The notes beneath the pieces are model-generated. The model did not search any database and was not told the origin of the DNA. It saw only the letters and a program-made list of their open reading frames with translations. From contig NZ_QJJZ01000006.1 in the NCBI RefSeq assembly GCF_003201775.1, forward strand, positions 239,334-284,765: DNA of 45,432 nucleotides, written 5' to 3'. The translations under genes and the position numbers were made by a program. Origin of the DNA: Arenibacter sp. ARW7G5Y1. GTDB lineage: Bacteria > Bacteroidota > Bacteroidia > Flavobacteriales > Flavobacteriaceae. This document shows positions 25,276-34,353 of this stretch, in pieces. Every line of letters starts with the position of its first letter. Position 1 is the first letter of the stretch.

Positions 25276-25289
25276 AAACGTCTAATATT

Positions 25290-25498
25290 TTTTATTAGTG
25301 AAACTCAATTTTGGGAAGTCAGTAAGACGCACTAAAAATTGCAAGTTGAACTAATCCCGCCTTTTTCGGCGGAATCTCGGTTCAATACCTGGACCCTAGG
25401 GTCGATTCCTATTATTGGGTTCAGGGCCTGCCTTTGTCGGCAGGCAGGCCTGTCTGCCGACAAAGGCAGGCCTGCCCTGAAGTTTAATACCTTTTATT
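25290..25498 (+). repeat. Interspersed repeat, copy C (longest)
   Basis: About 209 bp, same orientation as the other copies. It contains the GACCCTAGGGTC palindrome (25392-25403) and, uniquely, an enlarged CCTGCC-type inverted repeat. Its right end TTTAATACCTTTTATT runs over the stop codon (25494-25496) of the M1 peptidase. Confidence 0.88.
25427..25470. repeat. 17-bp perfect inverted repeat inside copy C
   Basis: CCTGCCTTTGTCGGCAG (25427-25443) and CTGCCGACAAAGGCAGG (25454-25470) are exact reverse complements with a 10-nt spacer that itself contains CAGGCCTG. It lies in the M1 transcript between the stop and the terminator. Confidence 0.85.
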
Positions 25499-27362
25499 CC
25501 TGGGCTTGCCAAACATTGTTTTCCTCATTTATATCTGCCATTAGTTGGGATGGGTCCAATACAATGGCCTTAATGTTATTCAGCTCCTTATCCAAGATAA
25601 AATCGTAGTTGGAATGTGCCCAGGGCCAATCGGGCAATACGGTTCTTTTTAAATGGGGATATGGGTTTTCTTTTTCACCATACATCATACGCAAGGGCGC
25701 GTAAAATGTTTCTTGGGTACCATCATTGTAAAGCACCAAAATGTCTATGGGCATTGGCATAAGGCCAATACGCTCCATGCTTACCTTGGTTTTTTGTCCA
25801 TCGGCCTCAACCGCCTTAATTCCATAATCTATGGTATTTGTCGTTTGGGTCCAATCTGTAAGGTACCAGTCCAATTCCATCCCGGAAACCTTTTCGGCGG
25901 TTCTTTTGATATCGTTAGGGGTAGGGTGTTTAAATTTAAAATCCTGATAATATTTTCTCAGGGTTTCCATTAGCTTATCCTGCCCTATGATATAGCCCAA
26001 TTGTGATAGAAAGATAGCTCCTTTGCTATAGGCTGCAATCCCATAGGCAAAATTGAGTTCATATCTATCGGAATGGGTGGTTTGTGGCTGTTCCTTACCG
26101 GAAGCCACCAAATTGTAATAACCTTGATAGGAACTTGCAAAGGGATTTTCTTTTTTTTGATCCATGATCTGGTCCATACATAGACTGGAGATAAAGGAGG
26201 TAAAGCCTTCATCCATCCATTCGTGTTTGGATTCGTTGCTGGCCAGTACATGTTGAAACCAGGAATGCGCCATTTCATGTACCATAACACCTACTAGGCT
26301 TCCAAAGTTTCTACCACCGGTGATCAGTGTGCTCATGGCGTACTCCATACCACCATCGCCTCCTTGGATAACAGAGTATTGTTTGTAGGGATAATCGCCT
26401 ATATTGCTATTGAAGAATTGCATGGCTTCGGCCGTTTTAGGCTGAAGCTTTTTCCAATTTTCTATAATTTCCTTGTCGTTTTTGTAGAAAAAATGGAGCA
26501 TAGGCCCATTTTCTACTTGGAGGGTATCGTGCAGGTAGTCCGGATCTGCAGCCCACATAAAATCGTGGACCATTGGAGCTTTAAAATGCCATGTAAGGGT
26601 TTTGCCCTTGGTCTTTTTTACTTTGGATCCCGGGGTTTCATAACCATGGCCTATTTCTTCGGGGTTCTGTAAATATCCTGTACCCCCAACCACATATTTT
26701 TTATCCAGGGTGAGCTTCACATCAAAATTGCCCCATACTCCATGAAATTCGCGGGCAATGTAAGGATCGGCATGCCAGCCTTCAAAATCGTATTCCGCCA
26801 ATTTTGGGTACCACTGACTCATGGAGAGCGCTACTCCCTCACTGCTGTTTCTACCGCTTCGCCTTATTTGTAAAGGTATTTGCCCGTTGAAGGTCATTTC
26901 AAAGGTGGTTTTCCCACCAGCGGGAATAGGTTTATTTAAGTCGACCACCAAAATGGTACCTTCTTCCAAATAGGTAACGGCTTGGTTGTCCTGAGTTAGG
27001 GAAGTAACCCTAAGATATCCTATTTCTTCAGGGCTAAGACTTGCAATCCTGCTTTTCCCGTCTGCCATCATTCTACCGTCCGGGTCGGCAATACTTTGTA
27101 AACGCATGTCCATTTCACTGCCAGGTTGAAAGGCATTGAAAAAAAGATGATAGTACACTCTACTTAATTCATCGGGGGAGTTATTGGTATACACCAATTT
27201 TTGGGTTCCGTTGTATTGATATTTTTCAACGTCCACGTTTACGTCCATGGAATAATCCACATGCTGTTGCCAATAGGAAGTATTGTTTTGTGCTTCCATC
27301 TGTGCTGTTAAGCTTAGAACGGCAATCATTAAACCAAAAAAAAGTCCTTTGTTATGTTCCAT
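25494..27362 (-). CDS. M1 family metallopeptidase
   Basis: 622 residues from the ATG at 27362 (another in-frame start six codons upstream would precede the signal peptide). The signal peptide is MEHNKGLFFGLMIAVLSLTA. Zinc site HEMAH (362-366) with the third ligand Glu385, exactly the HExxH-x18-E pattern, and an aminopeptidase-type GGMEY at about 337-341 replacing the more usual GAMEN. The enzyme is likely periplasmic or secreted and removes N-terminal residues or cuts peptides. The stop codon lies inside the end of interspersed repeat C. Confidence 0.93.
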   Translation of the reverse strand: MEHNKGLFFGLMIAVLSLTAQMEAQNNTSYWQQHVDYSMDVNVDVEKYQYNGTQKLVYTNNSPDELSRVYYHLFFNAFQPGSEMDMRLQSIADPDGRMMADGKSRIASLSPEEIGYLRVTSLTQDNQAVTYLEEGTILVVDLNKPIPAGGKTTFEMTFNGQIPLQIRRSGRNSSEGVALSMSQWYPKLAEYDFEGWHADPYIAREFHGVWGNFDVKLTLDKKYVVGGTGYLQNPEEIGHGYETPGSKVKKTKGKTLTWHFKAPMVHDFMWAADPDYLHDTLQVENGPMLHFFYKNDKEIIENWKKLQPKTAEAMQFFNSNIGDYPYKQYSVIQGGDGGMEYAMSTLITGGRNFGSLVGVMVHEMAHSWFQHVLASNESKHEWMDEGFTSFISSLCMDQIMDQKKENPFASSYQGYYNLVASGKEQPQTTHSDRYELNFAYGIAAYSKGAIFLSQLGYIIGQDKLMETLRKYYQDFKFKHPTPNDIKRTAEKVSGMELDWYLTDWTQTTNTIDYGIKAVEADGQKTKVSMERIGLMPMPIDILVLYNDGTQETFYAPLRMMYGEKENPYPHLKRTVLPDWPWAHSNYDFILDKELNNIKAIVLDPSQLMADINEENNVWQAQE

Positions 27363-27440
27363 ACCTTTAATTTGTAGCATCTATTTATTACAGGTCAAGG
27401 GCAGCCAATGTTTAGAGGCTAACCCATGAGAAGTATTCCA

Positions 27441-29072
27441 TTATAGTTTTATTTTCCCTCTGGATACGGCATCGGCCATAATTAAGGCATTATAGGCGTT
27501 GACCATTTTACCTGATTTAGAGATTTTTTGAAAATCCAGTGCCATAGAAGAATCCCCGGAAACCACTACTTTGGATTTGGTGGTAAGCCCGGAATTCAAC
27601 AAAATTGCCTTTACCTGGGAAGCTGATAATTTTGGATAAAAAGATCTAACAAGGGCAGCAACTCCTGCAACAGCCGGTGCGGCCATGGAAGTTCCTCCCT
27701 GAAAATCGTATTCGTTGTTGGGCATTGTGGAATAGATATCATCGCCAGGGGCAAAAATATCTACGTTTATAAGGCCATAATTAGAAAATGAGGCTACCAT
27801 TTCGGAACCGTATTTACTTGTTAAAGCTCCTACAGTAATCACATTATCAGCCATTTCAGGACCGTTATTGATTTGATCGTTGGGGAAATTGGGGTTATTG
27901 GGGTCATCAAGATCTTCGCCCGAATTTCCTGCTGCATGCACAAAAAGAACATCATGGTCTGCTGCGTATTTAATGGCGTCATAAACCCATTCCGCGTTTG
28001 GCGAGTAGGCTTTTCCAAAACTTCCGTTAATAATTTTGGCCCCGTTGTCTACGGCATAACGTATGCCCAAAGCAATATCCTTATCGTATTCATCTCCATT
28101 GGGCACTGCCCTGATACTCATAATTTCTACATTGTCCGCAACCCCATTAGCTCCAAGTCCGTTGTTTCTTTTTGCTGCTATAATGCCCGCCACATGCGTT
28201 CCATGACTTTCATCATCAACCCTGTTTTTAGGATTACCGTTTCCGTAGCCCCTATCGTCAAAATTATAAGGATCATCCCCAACTATTTTTCTACCGTCAA
28301 AATCCACATTTAGATTATAGTTCAGTTGATCGGTAAAATGTTTTATACCATCCTTTAGTTCTGAAATTACTGCTGGAATAGTATCCTTTATGCTCAACAT
28401 TTGCATTAGAATACTAACATTTCTCTGCATGGTCTCGTTATCCGATTTAATTTCGGTCAAGTCTTTTTGGGTATAGTTATCCTTTCCTAGGAGTTCCTTG
28501 ACCTCTGCATCCGCATTTTGGACTGCTTGCAATATTTGTTCGTACTGCCCTTTGTTTTGAAGTGCTTTTTGGTAGTCTTTGTCCAGGTCGCTTTTGGCCT
28601 TGGCCTGAAGGGAGGCATCCCCTAATTTTTTGCCTACAATTCTTGCCATTTCCAATTGCTCGTTATAGGACTCCCCTAAAAAGTTATAACCATGTATGTC
28701 ATCTATATAGCCATTGTTATCATCGTCTTTATTGTTTCCTGGAATTTCTCCCTTATTCACCCAAAGGACGTCTACCAAGTCCTCATGGGTAAGATCCATT
28801 CCTGAATCCAATACCGCCACGACTACCTTTTCCCCTTTTTTATTCCCGATTATTTCGGTATAGGCCTTGTCTACACTCATTCCTGGAATGGTATCGGTAA
28901 TTAAATCGGCATGTCCCCAATTCTTTTTTTCAGCATCGGTTAATTCCGATATTTTTAGGGGTAGGGTATCAATATTCTCAATTGGGGTGGAAACTAGGGC
29001 AGTACTACCACAGCCATAAAGTAAAATAGAGGCCGAGATGGCTAAAATAGATCTGTTCAATGTTAGTGTCAT
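27441..29072 (-). CDS. S8 family subtilisin-like peptidase, lipoprotein
   Basis: 543 residues. Lipobox LLYGC with Cys21. Catalytic triad: Asp89 (AVLDSGMD), His293 (SHGTHVAG) and Ser462 (GGTSMAAP), with the oxyanion Asn383 (HAAGNSG). Asp and His are about 204 residues apart, much more than the few tens usual in subtilisins; residues about 135-255 form an inserted, charged, probably helical segment. A calcium-type acidic loop NNKDDDNNGYID lies at 113-124. It is probably tethered to a membrane facing the periplasm or outside. It is transcribed in the same direction as the M1 gene, 78 bp away. Confidence 0.93.
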   Translation of the reverse strand: MTLTLNRSILAISASILLYGCGSTALVSTPIENIDTLPLKISELTDAEKKNWGHADLITDTIPGMSVDKAYTEIIGNKKGEKVVVAVLDSGMDLTHEDLVDVLWVNKGEIPGNNKDDDNNGYIDDIHGYNFLGESYNEQLEMARIVGKKLGDASLQAKAKSDLDKDYQKALQNKGQYEQILQAVQNADAEVKELLGKDNYTQKDLTEIKSDNETMQRNVSILMQMLSIKDTIPAVISELKDGIKHFTDQLNYNLNVDFDGRKIVGDDPYNFDDRGYGNGNPKNRVDDESHGTHVAGIIAAKRNNGLGANGVADNVEIMSIRAVPNGDEYDKDIALGIRYAVDNGAKIINGSFGKAYSPNAEWVYDAIKYAADHDVLFVHAAGNSGEDLDDPNNPNFPNDQINNGPEMADNVITVGALTSKYGSEMVASFSNYGLINVDIFAPGDDIYSTMPNNEYDFQGGTSMAAPAVAGVAALVRSFYPKLSASQVKAILLNSGLTTKSKVVVSGDSSMALDFQKISKSGKMVNAYNALIMADAVSRGKIKL

Positions 29073-29187
29073 TATATTTACAGTGTTAGATTAAAATGTC
29101 TTATTAATTGGATTTCCAGGTAATTTTGCATGAAAGCTTGCTGTGCAGTCTTGACCTGCTATGTATGGGAGTCTACTATTGATCATA

Positions 29188-30048
29188 TTATTCAAAAAGC
29201 TGGGCAAAGTTATGTATTTCTTTTAAACGTATTCCCTTTTCCGTAGTTTGAAGGGTACAGATTTGATTGTGGGCATCATGTTCCAAAAACAGATGGTAAT
29301 TGTCTGTTACGGCTTTTTCCAAAAACTGGGCTTTTTCAGAAAGCGTTAATAACGGCCTTGTATCATAACCCATAACATAGGGCAGAGGAATATGACCTGC
29401 GGTGGGCAGTAGGTCTGCCGCAAATACCAGGGTCTTGCCCTTATATGCAATATGGGGTATCATTTGTTTTTCCGTATGACCGTCCACAAATAAAATTCCA
29501 AAGTCCAATTCCGATTTTTCCATGAAAGTCTCTTTCGTTCTTTCAATAAATTTTAATTGACCACTTTCTTGCATGGGCATTAAGTTTTCCGACAGAAAGG
29601 ATGCCTTTTCCCGTGGATTGGGCTTTGTGGCCCATTGCCAATGGTCCTCATTGGTCCAAAAGACGGCATTTTTAAAAGCAGGTTCATATCCGGTTCTATC
29701 CTTGTTCCATTGTATACTTCCCCCACAATGGTCAAAGTGTAAATGGGTCAGGAAAACATCTGTTATATCATCTCTGTGAAAGCCGTATTTTTTAAGGGAT
29801 TTATCCAAAGAATGGTCCCCCCACCTATAATAATAACCAAAGAACTTATCGGATTGTTTATTGCCCATTCCAGTATCTATCAAGGTAAGCCGATCGCCAT
29901 TCTCGATCAATAGACACCTTGCGGCCATATCTATCATATTATTGGAATCTGCAGGATTGGTCCTGTTCCAGATAGATTTCGGTACCACACCGAACATGGC
30001 TCCTCCATCCAATTTAAAATTTCCAGATTCAATAGGGTATAATTTCAT
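29188..30048 (-). CDS. MBL-fold metallo-hydrolase
   Basis: 286 residues from the ATG at 30048 (a start nine codons upstream is possible). The metal motif is HLHFDHCGG (His102, His104, Asp106, His107), with DTGMGNK upstream and FVDGHTEKQ and FAADLLPTAGH supplying later ligands. No signal peptide. The family includes lactonases and quorum-quenching AHL-lactonase-like enzymes as well as other hydrolases, so the substrate is open. Confidence 0.9.
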   Translation of the reverse strand: MKLYPIESGNFKLDGGAMFGVVPKSIWNRTNPADSNNMIDMAARCLLIENGDRLTLIDTGMGNKQSDKFFGYYYRWGDHSLDKSLKKYGFHRDDITDVFLTHLHFDHCGGSIQWNKDRTGYEPAFKNAVFWTNEDHWQWATKPNPREKASFLSENLMPMQESGQLKFIERTKETFMEKSELDFGILFVDGHTEKQMIPHIAYKGKTLVFAADLLPTAGHIPLPYVMGYDTRPLLTLSEKAQFLEKAVTDNYHLFLEHDAHNQICTLQTTEKGIRLKEIHNFAQLFE

Positions 30049-30075
30049 AGATAACCTAGCGTAAAGAAGGTGCAA

Positions 30076-30603
30076 ATTAACAAAAGGACTAGGGATATTT
30101 CTTTAAACTTGATTTTATTAGAGGTTTTTTAACACTTTATCACCAATTTTTCTTTGCGTTTATCTGTTGGGGCTAATCTATTCTTTCCATGGGTTTTATA
30201 ATGTCCATGTAATTTTCCGTTCCAATACAGACCTTATTGTATCCCCACTTCCAGCAAAAGGGTTAGGTGCTCTTAAATTGCCGGTAGGGCAATAAGGCGA
30301 GACCCCGTAGGGTCCCTATCAATAGTTGGCTTTAAATGCAGGGGAACCCGCGCGTTCTGCTAGAGTCCCTTAATCCTAGCGATCGCCAATGGTCGCAGTA
30401 GGTTATTCCTCCATAGAATTATTAAATTTTGTGAAAATCCGATGATCAATAACTAAAAGATGGTTGATCCCAAAGCAATGGGAGATTTTGAATTATTATG
30501 CCTTCCAGACGGTTTTTTTGTTGTAATCTTTAAAATGAATAGCTTCTTCTGTAACGGTAAAATGGGTATTTTTTAATAAGGAGCCAAGGTTTTTTTGCCT
30601 TAG
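30076..30603. other. 528-bp divergent intergenic region with small hairpins
   Basis: Between divergent MBL and antiporter genes. It holds a G+C-rich patch (about 30270-30400) with hairpins ATTGCC/GGCAAT (30277-30293) and GACCC/GGGTC (30301-30314) and a GCGA/TCGC pair near 30380. No gene is seen and I cannot match it to a known riboswitch. Confidence 0.5.
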
Positions 30604-30648
30604 ATGGATTTTTTCTATATTAAAACTTATATTGCTTTAAATTTTTTT

Positions 30649-32499
30649 ATGGTAGAACTAGCGGGAATAATTGTTCTTGGTATCATTGCACAGTGGGTGG
30701 CTTGGCGCTTTAAATTACCGGCCATTTTGCCTCTTATTATCATAGGTTTATTGGTAGGGCCTATTTCTACGTTGTTTACAGAGGACGGCACCAAACTAAT
30801 AAGGCCTATATGGAACAAGACAGAGGGCTTGTTTCTAGGGGAGAGCCTTTATCATTTTGTTTCCTTGGCTATAGGTGTTATACTATTTGAGGGCGGACTT
30901 ACCTTGAAACGTTCTGAGGTAACTAGAGTGGGTCCGGTTATTACCAAGCTGATAACCTTGGGTAGTGCAGTTACCTTTTTTTTAGCGGGGACAGCTGCGC
31001 ATTTTATATTTAATTTGCCTTGGCAAATCTCTTTTTTGTTCTCGGCGCTCATAATTGTTACAGGTCCAACCGTGATTACCCCGATCCTTAGAAATATACC
31101 TTTGAAAAAAGATCTTTCGGCAGTATTGAAATGGGAGGGTATTTTGATTGATCCCATTGGTGCCCTTGTAGCTGTATTGGTCTTTGAGTTTATCAGTATT
31201 GGGGAAGGTCAAGGATATACCCAAACCGGACTTTTGGAGTTTGTAAAAGTATTGTTATTGGGCTTCACCTTTGGATTCTCTTTTGCCCATGCTTTAACCT
31301 TGGCGATCAAAAAGAATTACGTACCTCATTACTTGTTAAATGTGGTATCCTTGTCAGTGGTACTTTCGGTTTTTGTTATCTCCGAACTTTTTGCACATGA
31401 ATCCGGGCTGCTCGCAGTGGTGGTTATGGGAATGGTCATGGGAAATACACAGTTGCCCAATATTAAGGAGCTGCTCTATTTTAAGGAGTCGCTCAGTATA
31501 CTTTTAATATCTATGCTTTTCATTTTGCTGTCGGCAAGTATGAATTTACCCGAGCTGGAATTATTATACAGCCCTAATACCTTGATACTTTTTGCCATTG
31601 TTGTTTTTGTGGTTAGGCCTTTGGGGGTATTTTTGAGTACCATGGGTTCCAATCTTAATTTTAGGGAAAAATTATTTATTAGCTGGGTTGGCCCCAGGGG
31701 AATCGTTGCGGCAGGGATTGCCTCATTATTTGGTTCCAAATTAATTCTGCGGGGGGAACCTGGAGCGGAATATATTACACCCTTGGTCTTTATGATTGTA
31801 TTGGGAACCGTACTTCTCAATGCATCCACAGCAAGGTTCATGGCCAAATTGCTCGGGGTGTTCTTGGAAAAGTCAGAAGGGATCCTCATCATAGGCGCCT
31901 CCAAGGTACCTAGACTGATAGCCAGTTATCTTAAGAAAAATAATAGGCATGTTGTTTTGATAGATAATAACCAAAACAATATCGAAAAGGCAAAAAACCT
32001 TGGTTTAGAGGCTTTTGTAGCGAACATTTATTCCGATACCCTGACGGACAACATAGAATTGAACGATGTGGGATACTTAATGGCATTGACGGGTAACTCG
32101 GACATCAACGAATACGCCATAGATACTTTCAAGAAGGAATTTGGGGAGCATGGTTCCTTTAGATTGGTGAATTCGGATGAAATGAACGATCCTGAAAACA
32201 ATCCAATAGAAGGTCTTTTTTCTCATACGGATGACTTTATTACCTTGACCGAAGCTGCTAGAAGTAATCCAGTAATCCATGAAATGGAATTAAAGGGGAA
32301 GGAACATTATGAGGGCCTCATAGAAATTACCAAGGCAGATAAGGATATTGTTCCAATTTTTATCAAGACCTTGGATGGAGACCTAAAAATTATTTCTTCG
32401 TTTAGCAAAAATTTTGAAGATATTGAAGAAGGCTGTAAGTTGGTGTACCTTGGAAAGTTGTTGGAGGCAGATAAGTCCGATAAGAAACAGAAAAATTAA
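30649..32499 (+). CDS. CPA-type Na+(K+)/H+ antiporter with C-terminal NAD-binding domain
   Basis: 616 residues from the ATG at 30649; an ATG 15 codons earlier (30604) is possible but MVELAGIIVLGIIAQW is the usual start of relatives. About 12 hydrophobic segments cover residues 1-400, including the helices with TGPTVITPILR (about 140-150) and VGPRGIVAAGIASLFG (about 345-360) typical of NhaP-like exchangers. The C-terminal third (from ILIIGASKVPRLIASYLKK) is a TrkA-N-like Rossmann domain, probably a regulatory nucleotide sensor. It exchanges cations for protons in the inner membrane. Confidence 0.92.
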   Translation: MVELAGIIVLGIIAQWVAWRFKLPAILPLIIIGLLVGPISTLFTEDGTKLIRPIWNKTEGLFLGESLYHFVSLAIGVILFEGGLTLKRSEVTRVGPVITKLITLGSAVTFFLAGTAAHFIFNLPWQISFLFSALIIVTGPTVITPILRNIPLKKDLSAVLKWEGILIDPIGALVAVLVFEFISIGEGQGYTQTGLLEFVKVLLLGFTFGFSFAHALTLAIKKNYVPHYLLNVVSLSVVLSVFVISELFAHESGLLAVVVMGMVMGNTQLPNIKELLYFKESLSILLISMLFILLSASMNLPELELLYSPNTLILFAIVVFVVRPLGVFLSTMGSNLNFREKLFISWVGPRGIVAAGIASLFGSKLILRGEPGAEYITPLVFMIVLGTVLLNASTARFMAKLLGVFLEKSEGILIIGASKVPRLIASYLKKNNRHVVLIDNNQNNIEKAKNLGLEAFVANIYSDTLTDNIELNDVGYLMALTGNSDINEYAIDTFKKEFGEHGSFRLVNSDEMNDPENNPIEGLFSHTDDFITLTEAARSNPVIHEMELKGKEHYEGLIEITKADKDIVPIFIKTLDGDLKIISSFSKNFEDIEEGCKLVYLGKLLEADKSDKKQKN

Positions 32500-32609
32500 G
32501 TGGCTGGGGATAATCCTATGGAGTATTGCCAAAATGGCCTATCCTTGAATATTAGTCAATTAGTATCAATAGAAAGAATACTTATACGTTATAATTTAAT
32601 CCATCTGAA

Positions 32610-34073
32610 TTGAATCCACTTGTAGTTTTAGCCATTATTTCCATTTATTTTATTTTGTTAATGACCATTTCTTACTTCACCTCAAGAAATAGAAGTGATG
32701 AGTCTTATTTTACGGGCGACCGACAATCGCCTTGGTTTTTGGTGGCCTTTGGAATGGTGGGTGCCGGACTTTCGGGAGTTACCTTTGTATCCCTTCCGGG
32801 TATGGTAGGCAATAACAATTTCTATTTCTACCAATTTATCCTAGGCAACGTTGTGGGTTATCTTTTCATTACTTTTGTCCTGATTCCATTGTACTACAGA
32901 TTAAAGTTGGTATCCATTTATGGCTACCTGGATCAGAGATATGGTGTAAAAACGTATAAGACAGGGTCGTTGTTCTTTTTGGTCTCCCAATCCTTTGGAG
33001 CGGCCCTTAGGTTGTTATTGGCCTCCAAAATTCTACAATTTGCATTATTTGATAAACTGAATATCCCCTTCCCCATAACGGTAATCATCATCTTATTTTT
33101 GGTTTGGTTGTATACCAATAAGTCGGGAATAAAGACCATTGTTTGGACCGATACCTTGCAGACGACCTTTCTGGTTATGGGAGCCGTTATTACGATCTAT
33201 ACCATAACCAATTCTTTAAACCTGTCGTTTTCAGGGGCTGTTCAGCAGGTTACGGAACACCGGTATTTTGAAGTATTTAATTGGGAAAATAAATCGAGCA
33301 ATAATTTTTTCAAACAGTTTATTGCCGGTATACTTGTGGCCATCGCCATGATAGGATTGGATCAGAATATGATGCAAAAAACGTTGACCTGTAAGAATCA
33401 GTGGGACGCACAGAAGAACACTTTGACCTATAGTTTAATTTTGGCCATAACCCAATTCTTGTTTTTGGGATTGGGCGTCCTATTATATATTTATGCAGAG
33501 AATAATGGTATTAGTTTGGCCACGGGCGAGAACGGTGCACTTTTGGATACCGACAATCTGTTTCCCGATCTGGCCCTGAACCATCTCGGTGTATTTGCGG
33601 GGGTTAGTTTTTTGTTGGGAATCATTGCGGCATCATTTTCCAGTGTGGATTCGTCCCTGACGGCCCTTACCACTTCATTTACCTATGATTTTCTAGATAT
33701 CTCACATAAATCCAGTGCTGATAAAAAAAGACTTAAGAATTGGGTCCTATTGGGTTTTTCAGTGGTTCTGTTTTTAATAATTATGCTTTTTGCAAACAGT
33801 AGGGGAGATGTGGTATCACTTATATTCAAAGTGGCCGGGTATACCTATGGCCCGTTGCTGGGCCTGTATATGTTGGGAATGTTTACCAAGGTTTCCGTTA
33901 AGGATAAATGGGTACCCCTTATCTGTGTGTTGGCTCCGGTGCTTACTTATGTATTGAGTGTCTTCTTTGCCAAGACCTTTAATTTCGACTTTGGATTTAT
34001 CAATATAGCTGTCAATGCCGGACTAACCGTTTTAGGTTTATTATTGGTAAAACGCAAGGGGGAAATCGTTTGA
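32610..34073 (+). CDS. Sodium:solute symporter (SSS family)
   Basis: 487 residues with about 13 hydrophobic segments. The start is TTG (32610), since MNPLVVLAIISIYFILLMTI is the natural beginning and no closer ATG exists. Motifs include SYFTSRNRSDESYFTGDRQS (about 21-40), FGMVGAGLSGVTFVSLPGM, and AASFSSVDSSLTALTTSF (about 342-359), which matches the sodium-site helix of the family. The solute is unknown. It lies 110 bp after the antiporter on the same strand. Confidence 0.93.
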   Translation: MNPLVVLAIISIYFILLMTISYFTSRNRSDESYFTGDRQSPWFLVAFGMVGAGLSGVTFVSLPGMVGNNNFYFYQFILGNVVGYLFITFVLIPLYYRLKLVSIYGYLDQRYGVKTYKTGSLFFLVSQSFGAALRLLLASKILQFALFDKLNIPFPITVIIILFLVWLYTNKSGIKTIVWTDTLQTTFLVMGAVITIYTITNSLNLSFSGAVQQVTEHRYFEVFNWENKSSNNFFKQFIAGILVAIAMIGLDQNMMQKTLTCKNQWDAQKNTLTYSLILAITQFLFLGLGVLLYIYAENNGISLATGENGALLDTDNLFPDLALNHLGVFAGVSFLLGIIAASFSSVDSSLTALTTSFTYDFLDISHKSSADKKRLKNWVLLGFSVVLFLIIMLFANSRGDVVSLIFKVAGYTYGPLLGLYMLGMFTKVSVKDKWVPLICVLAPVLTYVLSVFFAKTFNFDFGFINIAVNAGLTVLGLLLVKRKGEIV

Positions 34074-34203
34074 TCTAAATAGGCAAGAAGCAGGAATATT
34101 TAAGAGAATCACAATCTGGGTCGATGTCCCAAAGAAGCCATACCCTTATATTCCAATCGGGGATAGTTAACTAACTAAGTGGGATTGGAATGCAGCAACA
34201 CTT

Positions 34204-34250
34204 GCCTGCCTATCGGTAGACAAGCCTGCCTATCGGTAGACAGGCCTTCC
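34204..34250. repeat. 20-bp tandem repeat, 2.3 units
   Basis: Two 20-bp units beginning GCCTGCCTATCGGTAGACA (34204-34223 and 34224-34243), then a partial third. They resemble the CCTGCC-GGCAGG palindromes elsewhere in the window. The following stretch up to the lepA stop ends in GCCCTGAG, similar to the right part of the interspersed repeat, so this may be a decayed relative. Confidence 0.75.
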
Positions 34251-34353
34251 TATCACTTTCGTTCAGGCCTGCGTTCCATATTATAAGTAGTTTCATTGCG
34301 ATGCTTTATGGACCTGTCTTTGTCACGGACCAGCTTGCCCTGAGCTTCACTTT

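Larger units (their letters stand above)
25029..25493. other. 465-bp intergenic region with terminator and repeat copy C
   Basis: From right to left it holds the interspersed repeat abutting the M1 peptidase stop, a composite terminator hairpin, and the short upstream region of rnpA. A 71-codon open frame at 25062 runs through the terminator and has no recognisable features; I do not call it. Confidence 0.6.

Noticed and set aside
25062..25277. 71-codon open frame before rnpA
   Set aside because: It runs through the M1 terminator hairpin and has no recognisable domain or start context.
25339..25608. 89-codon frame crossing repeat copy C and the end of the M1 gene
   Set aside because: Its codons are repeat sequence and antisense of the peptidase.
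30076..30603. Riboswitch upstream of the antiporter
   Set aside because: The hairpins do not match any metal, c-di-AMP or other class that I recognise, so no class is called.
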